A DNA stretch of 64,000 bases from Olavius algarvensis Delta 4 endosymbiont (GTDB taxonomy: Bacteria > Desulfobacterota > Desulfobacteria > Desulfobacterales > CAJINA01). The translations under genes and the position numbers were made by a program. Within the stretch, counting starts at the first letter, position 1. Every line of letters starts with the position of its first letter. Of this stretch, positions 1 to 7,822 are shown one piece after another. The stretch is taken from contig CAJINA010000240.1 in assembly GCA_905176665.1 (NCBI GenBank), positions 1 through 64,000 of the forward strand. Direction: 5' to 3'. Below the pieces are notes generated by a model. It did no database searches and was not told where the DNA came from. It was given only the letters and a program-made list of their open reading frames with translations.

Positions 1-204
1 AGAGGACGACCGCGCGCCATACCCTGGTCTTCTTTTGGGGCCAGGGATGGCGCTTATCGTCTATCTCAAACTGTTTGGGAAGATCTTAACTTTTTCACAC
101 AACTTCATCCAAGATTGGAATCTCTTCAATATTTAGATTTTACGAATCGGGCAACGAGACCTTGGGGTAAATTTATTGAATCAATTAAAGAGTTAAACAA
201 ATAG
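1..204 (+). CDS. 3' end of an unrecognised protein, cut by window edge
   Basis: An open frame enters at base 1 and runs 67 codons to a TAG at 202-204. The visible C-terminal part is polar and aromatic-rich, with a stretch WSSFGARDGAYRLSQTVWED and a lysine-rich end. I do not recognise the family. It lies in the AT-richer integrated region, so it is probably cargo of the same element as the integrase at 6.4-7.6 kb. No start or upstream neighbour is visible. Confidence 0.45.
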   Translation, partial: RGRPRAIPWSSFGARDGAYRLSQTVWEDLNFFTQLHPRLESLQYLDFTNRATRPWGKFIESIKELNK

Positions 205-367
205 ATATTTACAGATACAAATATGCCATTTTTCGGTTAGGCTTCCTACCTGCCTTAACAGGTACCTTGTTGCATTGCCGAAAATTCATCCCATAGATCT
301 TCCGTCAATTACAACCGACTTCGGGCGGCTTGCTTCCGATATATAATGGGCCGATGAGGGCATTATT

Positions 368-1135
368 ATGAGCCGGTTCGCTAAAATAGTCAGCTTAATT
401 CTTTGTTTAATGATAGCGCCTGCCTTGGCTTATGCTGACGGTACGGGCAATACCACCTATAACTCATTTACAAAGTCCAAGCGGGCTCTGCTTGAACAGG
501 TCTACCCTGACCACCTGATAACTTTCTATTGCGATAACCCGTTCACCGCAGATAAGGATGTTACCCCGTCCCCTGAAAAGTACACCCCCAAGAATCCAAG
601 CAATAGACGATCCAAAAGAATCGAGTGGGAACACATTGTCCCGGCCTCCCTATTTGGACGGCAGTTCAAATCATGGACAGAGGGTCATTCAGCCTGCGTT
701 AAGAACGATGGTACGACCTACAAGGGCCGTAAATGCGCCGAGAGAACGTCATCTGCCTACCAGTATATGCAAGCCGATATGTATAATTTAGTCCCTGCTA
801 TCGGCGAAATAAACGGTCTCAGGTCCAGTTACCCATGCAGGATGATCCCAGGTGAGGAGCGTGAGTTCGGCACCTGTGACATAGAAATCCAAAGCAAGAC
901 CGCTGAGCCGCCGCCGGTGAAACGGGGCAACATCGCCAGGACGTACTTTTATATGGATTATGTTTACCCTGGCTTCGGCATTATCAATGACGATAACAGG
1001 GCGCTGTTTCAGCAGTGGGCGAGCGATGACTCTGTTGATCAGTGGGAGTGCCAACGGGTTAAGCGGGTTGAGGCTATCCAGGGCAATAAGAACCCATTCG
1101 TGAAGTACCAGTGCATTGTGAGTGGGATTTGGTAG
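368..1135 (+). CDS. Secreted endonuclease I (EndA/Dns family)
   Basis: A 255-residue protein with an N-terminal signal peptide (hydrophobic residues about 6-22, ending near AYA-D), so it is probably exported to the periplasm or outside. The motif EWEHIVPAS carries the His of the beta-beta-alpha-metal nuclease fold, and the later QADMYNLVPAIGEING block is the typical EndA segment with metal and substrate residues. Several cysteines (CDN, SAC, RKC, PCR, GTC, WEC, YQC) fit disulfide bonds. Length is slightly above the usual 210-240. The family cuts DNA and RNA without strong sequence preference. It sits at the left of an integrated element beside a membrane TPR protein, so it may be cargo for nutrient scavenging or competition. 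A TATAAT-like hexamer lies at 342-347 and a GAGGG ribosome site precedes the ATG. Confidence 0.88.
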   Translation: MSRFAKIVSLILCLMIAPALAYADGTGNTTYNSFTKSKRALLEQVYPDHLITFYCDNPFTADKDVTPSPEKYTPKNPSNRRSKRIEWEHIVPASLFGRQFKSWTEGHSACVKNDGTTYKGRKCAERTSSAYQYMQADMYNLVPAIGEINGLRSSYPCRMIPGEEREFGTCDIEIQSKTAEPPPVKRGNIARTYFYMDYVYPGFGIINDDNRALFQQWASDDSVDQWECQRVKRVEAIQGNKNPFVKYQCIVSGIW

Positions 1136-1230
1136 CTTTGACCGTCGTCTGTGGGGGTACAGGTCATTTTGCATGGGTGGGGTCTATATTGATACTTGGT
1201 CCACCTTAAATCCAAAACAGAGGCACGAAT

Positions 1231-2730
1231 ATGATTCGTCTTTGTCTAAATATTGCCTATTCCGGTCGATCAGATATCACAATATTTGATGAAGATCATT
1301 GGCCCGATTCAGAAGAAGGAGTAATGGTTCAGATATTGCTGAATGATAAACTACGGGAAAGAGAAGCGATAAATGAACTTACGAAAATTATCACCAAATC
1401 TGATATAAATTGGATCAAACCGGGATCAAAGCTATATAGCCTTGATCTTGACTTGGCTAAATCGGAGATAGATTCTCTTCAAAAATATGAATGGCTTAAA
1501 GGCATAGCAAAAGTTCATCCTGAAATAGAATATGAAGAGACTGAAACTTTCGGGGAACCGTCAACGGAAACGCTGATATTATTGTGCATTTACAAAGAGG
1601 ATTTTCCATTGCTTCAGCAACCCAAGGATACACCTGAAAGAAGAAAACCCACAGCTATTAAAATTACCGGGGGTAAAAATATTATCATCAGGGATAATGT
1701 TGGTGTTGGAAATATGAACTTTCTCGATGCTGAGAATGTTGATAATCTCAATGCTGATAGAAATATTTTGATAACACCCTCCACCGAACCCAAACCGGAA
1801 CAATCGAACCCTTGGTATAAAAAATATCTTGCGCTGCTTTATGTATCCATCATTGCTCCACTGATCGTTGCAGCGATAGTCATTCTTTACATTCAGCCGT
1901 GGGCTGAATCACATAAAGAAACAGTCCAAAACAATAAACAATCAGCGCAACCAAACACAGAAGAGGGGATTTCTCTTCTGGTAAGCCCTTCCAATTATTC
2001 CATAAATCCCGGCAGTAAAAGCAAATTTTTGGTCAAATTGACCAACTCTCTTGAACACCCTGTTTTTAATATTGCGATTCGTATTCGTATAGAAACGGGT
2101 GATCTTACGCATGAAAGCATTGATATGTTACCAATCGACAGATCAAAGATTACCTCTGACCTCGGGGGGTTGAAAATACACCACGATCTTTTTGGTTTCT
2201 CGTATATAGATAAAGAAGGTAAATCAGTGGCTCAATATGCCGTATACGATATCGATGCTAAAGAAACAAAAACATACGAGATCAAAATAGACGGTAGCCA
2301 GACAACGCAAGAGGCTGAAATGGCATTCCATGTTGTCGATTTTTCCGATCGCCCCAAGGAGATAGTTAGGAAAAAACCCCATTTTGGTTTTCTGGACAAA
2401 GGAAATGCTCTTGCAAATGAAAAGAAATATGCCGAAGCTATTGCTTATTACAAGAAGGCTGTTGCTTTAGGCGGGAAATCTTCTAAGGTGTCTTTAAACT
2501 GGGGGAATGTGCTTTTTGAACTGGGTCAGCTTGATGATGCGATCTCAAAATACGAGGAGTCAATAGAGATCAACCCGAAATATGCTTTAGCCTACTATAA
2601 TCTTGGTGTTCTTTATTACCAAAAGGGTGAACATATTGAAGCGGTAGCTTTATTTTCCAAAGCCATAGACCTTGCCCCTCAAAGCACGCTTGCAAAAATG
2701 GCGCAGAAAACGATCGACTTCATCAAATAG
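1231..2730 (+). CDS. Membrane-anchored TPR protein of unknown function
   Basis: 499 residues with a clear architecture but no recognised N-terminal family. Residues 1-190 are soluble; about 140-180 form an Ile/Asn/Asp-rich stretch (GGKNIIIRDNVGVGNMNF, then LDAENVDNLNADRNI) that could be a beta-solenoid. One membrane helix lies at about 198-222. Residues 250-375 look like an Ig-like or CARDB-type beta domain, and three TPR units fill about 387-490 (GNALANEKKYAEAIAYYKKA, NWGNVLFELGQLDDAISKYE, YYNLGVLYYQKGEHIEA). The AGAGG before the ATG at 1231 supports this start. Base composition is clearly more AT-rich than the core genes, which fits horizontal transfer. A scaffold or sensor role is possible; no catalytic site is visible. 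Confidence 0.75.
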   Translation: MIRLCLNIAYSGRSDITIFDEDHWPDSEEGVMVQILLNDKLREREAINELTKIITKSDINWIKPGSKLYSLDLDLAKSEIDSLQKYEWLKGIAKVHPEIEYEETETFGEPSTETLILLCIYKEDFPLLQQPKDTPERRKPTAIKITGGKNIIIRDNVGVGNMNFLDAENVDNLNADRNILITPSTEPKPEQSNPWYKKYLALLYVSIIAPLIVAAIVILYIQPWAESHKETVQNNKQSAQPNTEEGISLLVSPSNYSINPGSKSKFLVKLTNSLEHPVFNIAIRIRIETGDLTHESIDMLPIDRSKITSDLGGLKIHHDLFGFSYIDKEGKSVAQYAVYDIDAKETKTYEIKIDGSQTTQEAEMAFHVVDFSDRPKEIVRKKPHFGFLDKGNALANEKKYAEAIAYYKKAVALGGKSSKVSLNWGNVLFELGQLDDAISKYEESIEINPKYALAYYNLGVLYYQKGEHIEAVALFSKAIDLAPQSTLAKMAQKTIDFIK

Positions 2731-2891
2731 TGCTATCAGTCACCATTAACCCCACAAGAATTAGCATCTCCTTGAAGCTACTTCAAATCCGTTCAAAACA
2801 TAATAAATACCGCCGTCCGGTTCAAAATGAACCACCCCCGATACAAGTGCCTTTAACAGACTTTCAGTTCGGCCCATATTCTGGCATTCAG

Positions 2892-3104
2892 TTAAGTACT
2901 AAGTTCCTGAAACCACCCGGGAGCGCCCCTTTTTCCATGCTCAGATACGCTTTGCAGGTAAAGACCTTGACAGTCGTTCACTGCCTTGTAAGAGTCAGCC
3001 TTTCCCTGGGCTTCTATTAACGCCTTGATGTCTGTATGAATAGTTGCCATGTTCACGGTAGCCTGCCCCTCAGGCAACCGGCGCTGTTTGAATGATCTAT
3101 ACAT
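2892..3104 (-). pseudogene. Decayed partial copy of the HTH gene at 4076-4501
   Basis: The first 35 residues of this frame (YRSFKQRRLPEGQATVNMAT..) match residues about 98-132 of the protein at 4076-4501 (DRSFQQRRLLEGQSTVNMAT..). Similarity continues at DNA level past the longer gene's stop, in the CCTGAAA..CCC stretch near 2905-2940 versus 4013-4050. The N-terminal HTH part is missing, and upstream frames are closed. I read it as a truncated tandem duplicate left after duplication and decay, not a working gene. Confidence 0.6.
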
Positions 3105-3207
3105 AAGGCTATCTCGTTGTGCTTAAAGTGTAGTGGTTTGCCCCTCACTTTTCTGGACACGGTACGTTCAGCTACTTAGGACAGGGCTGTATTTACCTAC
3201 CAGTTTT

Positions 3208-3915
3208 CTACCTTGGCGGTAGCGCCTCTGTCGAAATTTGACCTAAAGCGTCGGCTGTGAGAGTTATGTCCGCTATCATGCTCGTTGGTGCCGGCAAATC
3301 TGCACTCTTATTCAGATTCTCCAACACCTTTTGAATCTTGCGTAGAGCCTGATCCCACAAATCGACCTGCGCCTGATTTTCGCCTACTGCCGCCTTTCTT
3401 TTTTCCGGTTTGGGTTCCGTTTCATTTTGGCAAATGTCGGATATCTCTTGGCACCGTTCATCTATTAGCTGTAGTGCCTCAGCGTTTTTCGCCTCTACCG
3501 ACTCTGTTGCCATGTTCTTTACTAACCCGGTGACGCCCATTACTTCATCAATGGTACATACCTTTGGCCCTTTTCCTTTGGGTGCTCTCTCTACCAGCGT
3601 ATGTTCCGGTACTACCGGTTGCGGCCTTGGTTCCGGTGGCGCTTCTGACTTCACTGAATCCGGTTCAGTAGTAACCGCCTGTGTTTCTACTTCTTTTTCT
3701 TCGGGTTCGGTGGCGGGCGGGGTGTGCGCCCCGGTACGTCTTCGGTAAACATCCCTTGCCCGGTCAACCGTTACGCCCCCCTTGGTTATTTTCTTAATTT
3801 CCCTTGCCGCCGTCCTGACATCCATACCCACTACCTCGACAAGCTCTTTCATCGCCGGGTAAACCGCCTGCTCATTGCAATAATATTTCGCTTCGCACTG
3901 TTTTAATAAGTCCAC
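3208..3915 (-). CDS. Hypothetical protein of the integrated element
   Basis: 235 residues from a GTG at 3915 preceded by a GGGGGT ribosome site. Residues 1-60 are helical with MKELVEVVGMDVRTAAREIK and could be a small DNA-binding fold. Residues 65-115 are a Pro/Glu/Thr-rich linker, and 120-235 are helical and Lys/Glu-rich, possibly coiled coil. I do not recognise the family. It is last in a minus-strand series of small regulator-like genes, so a role in replication, packaging or regulation of the element is plausible but unproven. Confidence 0.6.
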   Translation of the reverse strand: MDLLKQCEAKYYCNEQAVYPAMKELVEVVGMDVRTAAREIKKITKGGVTVDRARDVYRRRTGAHTPPATEPEEKEVETQAVTTEPDSVKSEAPPEPRPQPVVPEHTLVERAPKGKGPKVCTIDEVMGVTGLVKNMATESVEAKNAEALQLIDERCQEISDICQNETEPKPEKRKAAVGENQAQVDLWDQALRKIQKVLENLNKSADLPAPTSMIADITLTADALGQISTEALPPR

Positions 3916-4075
3916 TCTACCCCCTTGTTAAATGTTGTAATTATGGGCCGTATAGCCCGTTTTTAGCTTTCACCCTTGTAATGCCTGCTGTGGTATTCGG
4001 CTCAGTCCAAAGTCCCTGAAATTGCCCTGTACCGCCCCATTTTCAGGCACAGTATTCATTATTGGGGCTGTGCTG

Positions 4076-4501
4076 TCAGTCGCTTTCGGACCTGGGCCGA
4101 CCAAACTTTCCATGCGCCTCCTTCAAGGCCCTGATGTCAGCATGAAAGGTCGCCATGTTCACCGTGGATTGCCCTTCTAACAACCGGCGCTGTTGAAATG
4201 ACCGGTCCATAACCGCAACCGTTTCGATTGTCTTGGTATCGCCCTGGTCAAGCAGATCATGAAGCCGTTTCCTGGCTTTTGCACCCAACAGGTACAGGTC
4301 TGACACTTCCTTTTCCTTGATCCTGTCGACCATTTTCTGAATATCGGGATCTTGGTAAACATCGGACTTCAGATACTTGCGGACCGTTTTGGGGTCCCGG
4401 CCTATGCGCTTCCCGATTGAATATGGGGCGAGGCCCAAATCTGACAGAGCTTTTATACGGGCCAGTTCCGGTTTGGTTGGGGCGTTTTTTCGGTTTGGCA
4501 T
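4076..4501 (-). CDS. HTH protein, terminase-small-subunit-like
   Basis: 141 residues. The N-terminal 60 carry a helix-turn-helix of the type seen in phage terminase small subunits and resolvases (ALSDLGLAPYSIGKRIGRDP then KTVRKYLKS). The rest is helical with a basic QRRLLEGQ segment. It is in the minus-strand block between the larger HTH protein (4589-5230) and the hypothetical at 3208-3915. No large terminase, portal or capsid gene is visible, so packaging is only one possibility; site-specific DNA binding is the safer call. A truncated copy of its 3' part lies at 2892-3104. Confidence 0.6.
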   Translation of the reverse strand: MPNRKNAPTKPELARIKALSDLGLAPYSIGKRIGRDPKTVRKYLKSDVYQDPDIQKMVDRIKEKEVSDLYLLGAKARKRLHDLLDQGDTKTIETVAVMDRSFQQRRLLEGQSTVNMATFHADIRALKEAHGKFGRPRSESD

Positions 4502-4588
4502 AGCGAAACCTTTTGATTAAGGTCTTTGCTTGTCCCCTGTAGAAAAAGGGTGCGAAAGCATCAGGATTTAAGCCGCCTAATATCGGTA

Positions 4589-5230
4589 TTAGGACCCCTC
4601 TTGTTTTTGAATTTCTTCTGCTTGCTTTCTCAAAAACTTCATACGTTCATCCCAGTCCACTTGTGGCGAGGCTTTTAAAAAGTCTTCTGGCTTATTGCCG
4701 TCCTTAAAGCGGTTCGGTTTTCCGGTTTTTGTTTTTAGAAAATCGGGGGAACCCTGTACGGGGGTTCCTTCGGATTTTCCTTGGTTATTCTTTTGGTTAT
4801 TTAACTGATTATTAGGAGCCAATTGCAGGCCCACCTTTTTGGGGTCAATCGCCCCACCTTCATCCGCTAATCGGCCTACCTTATCCTTATCGGAGCCTTG
4901 GTGGGCTTGCAGCAGGCCCACCTTCCTAAGTTTGTATGGAATTACAGCTTGATAATCATTCCTTCTCCATCCCTGTCCGGGCCTTTTTGCCTTAGTGATT
5001 TTTATCCAGTCTGTATTCTTAGCGATTGTGATATGCGTCTTAACGGTGCTTGTAGATCGGCCAGACTCTTTCGCTATGGTAGCGATTGTCGGAAAACAGT
5101 AGCCGGTGTTGTCCATATGGATATGTAGGACGAGTAAGATGTGCCGGGTTGTGGCCGATTTTGGCCCATTCCCCGAAACCATAAGGTCCAACCACTCATA
5201 CTTGAATGGCTTTTTTTTATTATCACCCAC
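4589..5230 (-). CDS. Winged-HTH replication/regulatory protein of the element
   Basis: 213 residues from a GTG at 5230. Residues 20-75 form an HTH_36-type domain (TRHILLVLHIHMDNTGYCFP, then TIATIAKESGRSTSTVKTHI), common in phage and plasmid replication or regulatory proteins. The C-terminal half is low-complexity, rich in Asn, Lys and Gln, with a charged tail. A 29-codon reading frame (ATG at 5312, TGA at 5223-5225) overlaps this start by 8 bases and could be a coupled leader peptide; I would not call it a gene. It is the third gene of a minus-strand run starting with the excisionase-like gene. Confidence 0.65.
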   Translation of the reverse strand: MGDNKKKPFKYEWLDLMVSGNGPKSATTRHILLVLHIHMDNTGYCFPTIATIAKESGRSTSTVKTHITIAKNTDWIKITKAKRPGQGWRRNDYQAVIPYKLRKVGLLQAHQGSDKDKVGRLADEGGAIDPKKVGLQLAPNNQLNNQKNNQGKSEGTPVQGSPDFLKTKTGKPNRFKDGNKPEDFLKASPQVDWDERMKFLRKQAEEIQKQEGS

Positions 5231-5347
5231 AATCTCGCCGCCACCTTGCTACGCCTTCAACCTTTTCCCGGATGTTGACCGTAACGGTTGGTATGTTGGG
5301 AATAGCAGCCATTTTTCTAATTAACCAGTTCGCCCATGCTCAGGTAT

Positions 5348-5617
5348 TCATCCCAATTTTGTTTGCCCTTTATGCTGTGCTATCGCCCGTTTTTTTGCCG
5401 CCGATTTGGAATCTGGATGGGACTCAGGTTTCCGATTGGCGCCCATGCGGTATGGGTGCAGGACGCAGTCAAGGTTAGAACAGTTTCTGACTTCCTGTTT
5501 TGAACCGGCGGAACAGCCCAGGCAGTGGTAACGGATCGCCTTTCTGGCGGTCAGGTTCATCGTTTTCGTTTTTGGGCCTGAACCATCAAGGTAACTGAAA
5601 GTGTGAAGTACAGTCAT
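5348..5617 (-). CDS. Small Cys-rich phage-type protein, probable zinc binder
   Basis: 89 residues with the block YHCLGCSAGSKQEVRNCSN followed by LDC and HPYRMG. CxxC...C....C spacing and the closing PYRxG resemble small zinc-binding proteins common in prophages. The ATG at 5617 overlaps the TGA of the excisionase-like gene (TGATG), which indicates translational coupling; a TTG one codon upstream is the alternative start. Function is unknown. A cofactor role in element gene control is inferred from position only. Confidence 0.65.
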   Translation of the reverse strand: MTVLHTFSYLDGSGPKTKTMNLTARKAIRYHCLGCSAGSKQEVRNCSNLDCVLHPYRMGANRKPESHPDSKSAAKKRAIAQHKGQTKLG

Positions 5618-5853
5618 CAAATACCCTTTCGCCGCATGTCGTCCTCAAACATACTTCGGCCCCGTTCTTCGGCAGAGGTTTCAGGCTGGTTTGGATTTCC
5701 TTGTTTGAACGCTTCCCAATCGGACCGCTCAATTCTGTAATCTCTTTGTAAGCGGTACGCCTTTAGTTTTCCGGACTGGATCAAGTTGCGAATTACTTTC
5801 TTCGACGTTGCCGCTTCTTTTGCAACATCTCCGGTGGTTAATGCCTGTTTCAT
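5617..5853 (-). CDS. Excisionase-like HTH_17 DNA-binding protein
   Basis: 78 residues from an ATG at 5853 with a GGGGAC ribosome site about 10 bases upstream; an in-frame start 12 codons earlier has none. The sequence LTTGDVAKEAATSKKVIRNL followed by QSGKLKAYRLQRDYRIERSDW is the MerR-like winged HTH of the excisionase family, with the usual wing that reads RxxRIxxSD. Such proteins bend DNA at att sites and tip the integrase toward excision. It is transcribed divergently from the integrase with a 527-bp control region between them, a typical layout for an integrative element. Confidence 0.78.
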   Translation of the reverse strand: MKQALTTGDVAKEAATSKKVIRNLIQSGKLKAYRLQRDYRIERSDWEAFKQGNPNQPETSAEERGRSMFEDDMRRKGI

Positions 5854-6140
5854 GTTCTCTGTCCCCTTTTGAAAAACTAGCCGCTTCAAGTGGTATTAAG
5901 GACATAAAGAAGATCTGTCAAGTGGCCAAAACTCTGTAAACCCTTTAACAACGGGCTTTTACACAAGAGGAGCGACGAGGATTAACGAGAAACAATACTG
6001 AAAATTAGGCCAAAAAAATTTGTTTTTTTTTTGAAATTTGCGGACGTTTGTCGGTCTGATGCGGGTAATGAAACCTTAACGTCCGTTTGCCAAATGCACG
6101 CTCTCGGTATAGCTGAAACTTAATGGTGAGAAATAGACAT

Positions 6141-6153
6141 AATGCATCTCAAA
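6141..6153 (+). repeat. Direct repeat AATGCATCTCAAA, left copy
   Basis: The same 13 bases recur at 7626-7638, so the pair flanks the integrase gene. They could be integrase arm-type binding sites or remnants of an insertion. Confidence 0.4.
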
Positions 6154-6206
6154 AATTATAAGCCTATTAAATCCTTCCATATAGGTGGTGGTGCCAAAAA
6201 ATAAGT

Positions 6207-6248
6207 TTGACATTGCTTCTTTTAGACGTATTGTGTGATTAATCACAA
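6207..6248 (+). promoter_or_regulatory. Integrase promoter with overlapping CRP/FNR-like dyad
   Basis: TTGACA at 6207-6212 and TATTGT at 6229-6234 with a 16-bp spacer form a good sigma-70 type promoter. The dyad TTGTGTGATTAATCACAA at 6231-6248 overlaps the -10 and start region. TGTGATTAATCACA (6234-6247) is perfectly symmetrical. With one mismatch the 18-mer also fits the TTGTGA-N6-TCACAA pattern of CRP/FNR-family (HcpR-like) sites. Its position would suit a repressor. The identity of the binding protein is inference. Confidence 0.55.
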
Positions 6249-6293
6249 ATGGAACGGTTGATTCCCGTGACAGGATTAAGCAGTAAGCTATTC

Positions 6294-6360
6294 AAGCCAG
6301 AGATGCTGGGTTTCCGCAAGGTCCCAGGCCGTATTCCATCGGTGATTACATCTCTGGCTT
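6294..6360 (+). promoter_or_regulatory. Structured leader / possible attenuator before integrase
   Basis: A perfect 12-bp inverted repeat (AAGCCAGAGATG at 6294-6305, CATCTCTGGCTT at 6349-6360) closes a 43-nt loop that holds a nested hairpin (CTGGG 6306-6310 with CCCAG 6323-6327). A T run (6359-6363) follows the closing arm, and the integrase ribosome site GGAGG (6371-6375) comes 10 bases later. The arrangement resembles a terminator-type attenuator or a folded leader. I do not recognise it as a known riboswitch class. Confidence 0.5.
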
Positions 6361-6380
6361 TTTGGTTAACGGAGGTCGAA

Positions 6381-7619
6381 ATGGGAGAGACAGTCAAGAT
6401 TTGCAGGGGCTTAACGGTAAGGGAACGGTCCAAAGGTAGCGGGATCTATTACGTATTTTTCAACCATAATAATCGCAGGGTGAACAAACGATTAGGAGAG
6501 TTCGTCGCAGCGCTGTCCTATGCGAAAAGCGCAAAGGATTCCTTTATAGAAAACCCGGACAGCCTGATTGAAAAGTTGAGGCGTAAACCGCCTAAGCCGA
6601 AAGTGCCGACTTTTGAACAGGCCGCAGAGACATGGCTTGAAAATATCATTCGGCAGCCCCGAAACAAAGGCGGACTGGCACCATCATCAGTTGAGCGCTA
6701 TGAGCAAATGGCTCGGGATTATATCTATCCAGAAATAGGATCGAAAAAATGCGATCAAATTACACCACAGCGCTATGCAGACCTTCTTGAAACCTGTCGG
6801 GCCAAGATGAGCCTGTCAAGCATTGGGGTTATTAACAGGGTTGTATCAGGTACGATCATGTATGCCGTCAGCAGGGGAAGGGTGGCTATGGCAGATCCAA
6901 CTTATGGAATTACAAAAGCCCTCGGTCTTGTCAGGGATAAAAAAAGGGCCGCCAGTCAGACCGTTGAAACCCTGACTGAAAAACAATTGGGGTTGTATCT
7001 TGATACCTGCGCAGTACATGAATCCTACTATCTCCCGATTTTCACCTTCTACATCAATACGGGTTGCCGGATGGGAGAAGCCTTCGGCTTGACTTGGGAC
7101 AATGTTGATTTTGACAGGGGTTCGGTGCAAATTGTTAAGGCCATACGAAAGGGCAGGGTAGGTGAGGTCAAAACCCGACAAAAAAGGGTTCTGAAATTGA
7201 CCGCTCCGATCCAGACTTTGCTCAAGAATCAGAAAGTCCAACAAGAGAATGACCGCAGGTATAAAAAGAAAGGATATGTGTTTTTGAGCAGACAGGGCGA
7301 GATGATGCCGCAGTCCACCATTGATAATGCCAACAAGCGGATATTGAAACGGGCGGAACTGCCCTACGTGAAGGTCCATGCCCTCCGACATTCATTCGTA
7401 ACGGAAAACCTGAAAAGGGGAGCCGACCTGAGAGCGGTTGCTGACTATGCCGGACACCATGATACCAGGGTGACTCAAGTTAACTATGCTCATTTGGTTG
7501 AAAACGAAATGCCAACCGAAATGACCATACTTGGTAGTGGTAAACTGAAGAGAGCGGGTAGGAAATCAACCGGGAAGCGGAAAGGGGTAAACGTTCTCAA
7601 GTTTCGCCAGGGAACTTGA
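6381..7619 (+). CDS. int: Tyrosine recombinase (phage-type integrase)
   Basis: 412 residues from the ATG at 6381, chosen because GGAGG lies 5 bases before it; a longer frame opens at 6249 but would translate through the leader hairpin and has no ribosome site. The N-terminal third has a SAM-like core-binding region (TFEQAAETWLENII.. to about residue 170). The catalytic domain shows the Arg (NTGCRMGEAFGLTW), HALRHSF (His-x-x-Arg), GHHD (second His) and the nucleophile Tyr in QVNYAHL. It lies 88 bp from the 3' end of tRNA-Leu, the usual target for this class. An excisionase-like gene is divergent from it. It should integrate and excise the element that extends leftward past the window. Confidence 0.93.
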   Translation: MGETVKICRGLTVRERSKGSGIYYVFFNHNNRRVNKRLGEFVAALSYAKSAKDSFIENPDSLIEKLRRKPPKPKVPTFEQAAETWLENIIRQPRNKGGLAPSSVERYEQMARDYIYPEIGSKKCDQITPQRYADLLETCRAKMSLSSIGVINRVVSGTIMYAVSRGRVAMADPTYGITKALGLVRDKKRAASQTVETLTEKQLGLYLDTCAVHESYYLPIFTFYINTGCRMGEAFGLTWDNVDFDRGSVQIVKAIRKGRVGEVKTRQKRVLKLTAPIQTLLKNQKVQQENDRRYKKKGYVFLSRQGEMMPQSTIDNANKRILKRAELPYVKVHALRHSFVTENLKRGADLRAVADYAGHHDTRVTQVNYAHLVENEMPTEMTILGSGKLKRAGRKSTGKRKGVNVLKFRQGT

Positions 7620-7625
7620 CTCCAA

Positions 7626-7645
7626 AATGCATCTCAAATGCATCT
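7626..7645 (+). repeat. Direct repeat AATGCATCTCAAA, right copy, with a further ATGCATCT
   Basis: AATGCATCTCAAA (7626-7638) repeats the word at 6141-6153, and an overlapping ATGCATCT follows at 7637-7644. Clustered short direct repeats between an integrase gene and its tRNA target are what arm-type sites look like. Function is inferred. Confidence 0.4.
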
Positions 7646-7664
7646 GGGATATTTGCATAAAGAA

Positions 7665-7697
7665 AAAGCCCTGAAACCAAAAAGATTTCAGGGCTTT
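7665..7697 (-). terminator. Bidirectional hairpin terminator after tRNA-Leu
   Basis: A perfect 12-bp stem (AAAGCCCTGAAA 7665-7676, TTTCAGGGCTTT 7686-7697) has a 9-nt loop. Read on the minus strand it is followed by TTTTTCTTT, which suits termination of the tRNA-Leu transcript; on the plus strand it follows the integrase gene. Confidence 0.8.
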
Positions 7698-7706
7698 ATA
7701 ATTTGA

Positions 7707-7795
7707 TGGTGCCGAAGGCCGGACTTGAACCGGCACGGGCGTAGCCCACTACCCCCTCAAGATAGCGTGTCTACCAAGTTCCACCACTTCGGCAC
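7707..7795 (-). tRNA. tRNA-Leu (anticodon GAG)
   Basis: The reverse complement folds as a class II tRNA of 89 nt. The acceptor stem GTGCCGA pairs at the 3' end, the D-arm region contains GGTAGACACGC, the anticodon arm is CTATC-TTGAGGG-GGTAG with GAG at the anticodon, there is a variable arm, then GGTTCAAGTCC in the T arm and an encoded CCA (7707-7709). It lies directly downstream of secG, a common arrangement. Its 3' end faces the integrase gene, making it the likely attachment site; the tRNA remains intact. Confidence 0.95.
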
Positions 7796-7822
7796 GTTTA
7801 AGCTTTTTAGGTCGACCGAGTC

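Larger units (their letters stand above)
5854..6380. promoter_or_regulatory. Divergent control region between excisionase-like gene and integrase
   Basis: 527 bp without a convincing gene. It contains an A/T tract (6010-6035), two related words around it (GGACGTTTG at about 6041 and AACGTCCGTTTG at about 6078), a direct repeat AATGCATCTCAAA (6141-6153) shared with the far side of the integrase gene, a promoter with an overlapping palindrome (6207-6248), and a long hairpin directly before the integrase ribosome site (6294-6360). Confidence 0.6.

Noticed and set aside
2730-3020. Plus-strand ORF after the TPR gene
   Set aside because: No recognisable features, no ribosome site, and it runs antisense across the decayed duplicate at 2892-3104.
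1-7619. Complete prophage
   Set aside because: Only integrase, excisionase-like and small regulator genes are visible; no capsid, tail, portal or lysis genes. An integrative element or prophage end is the most that can be said.
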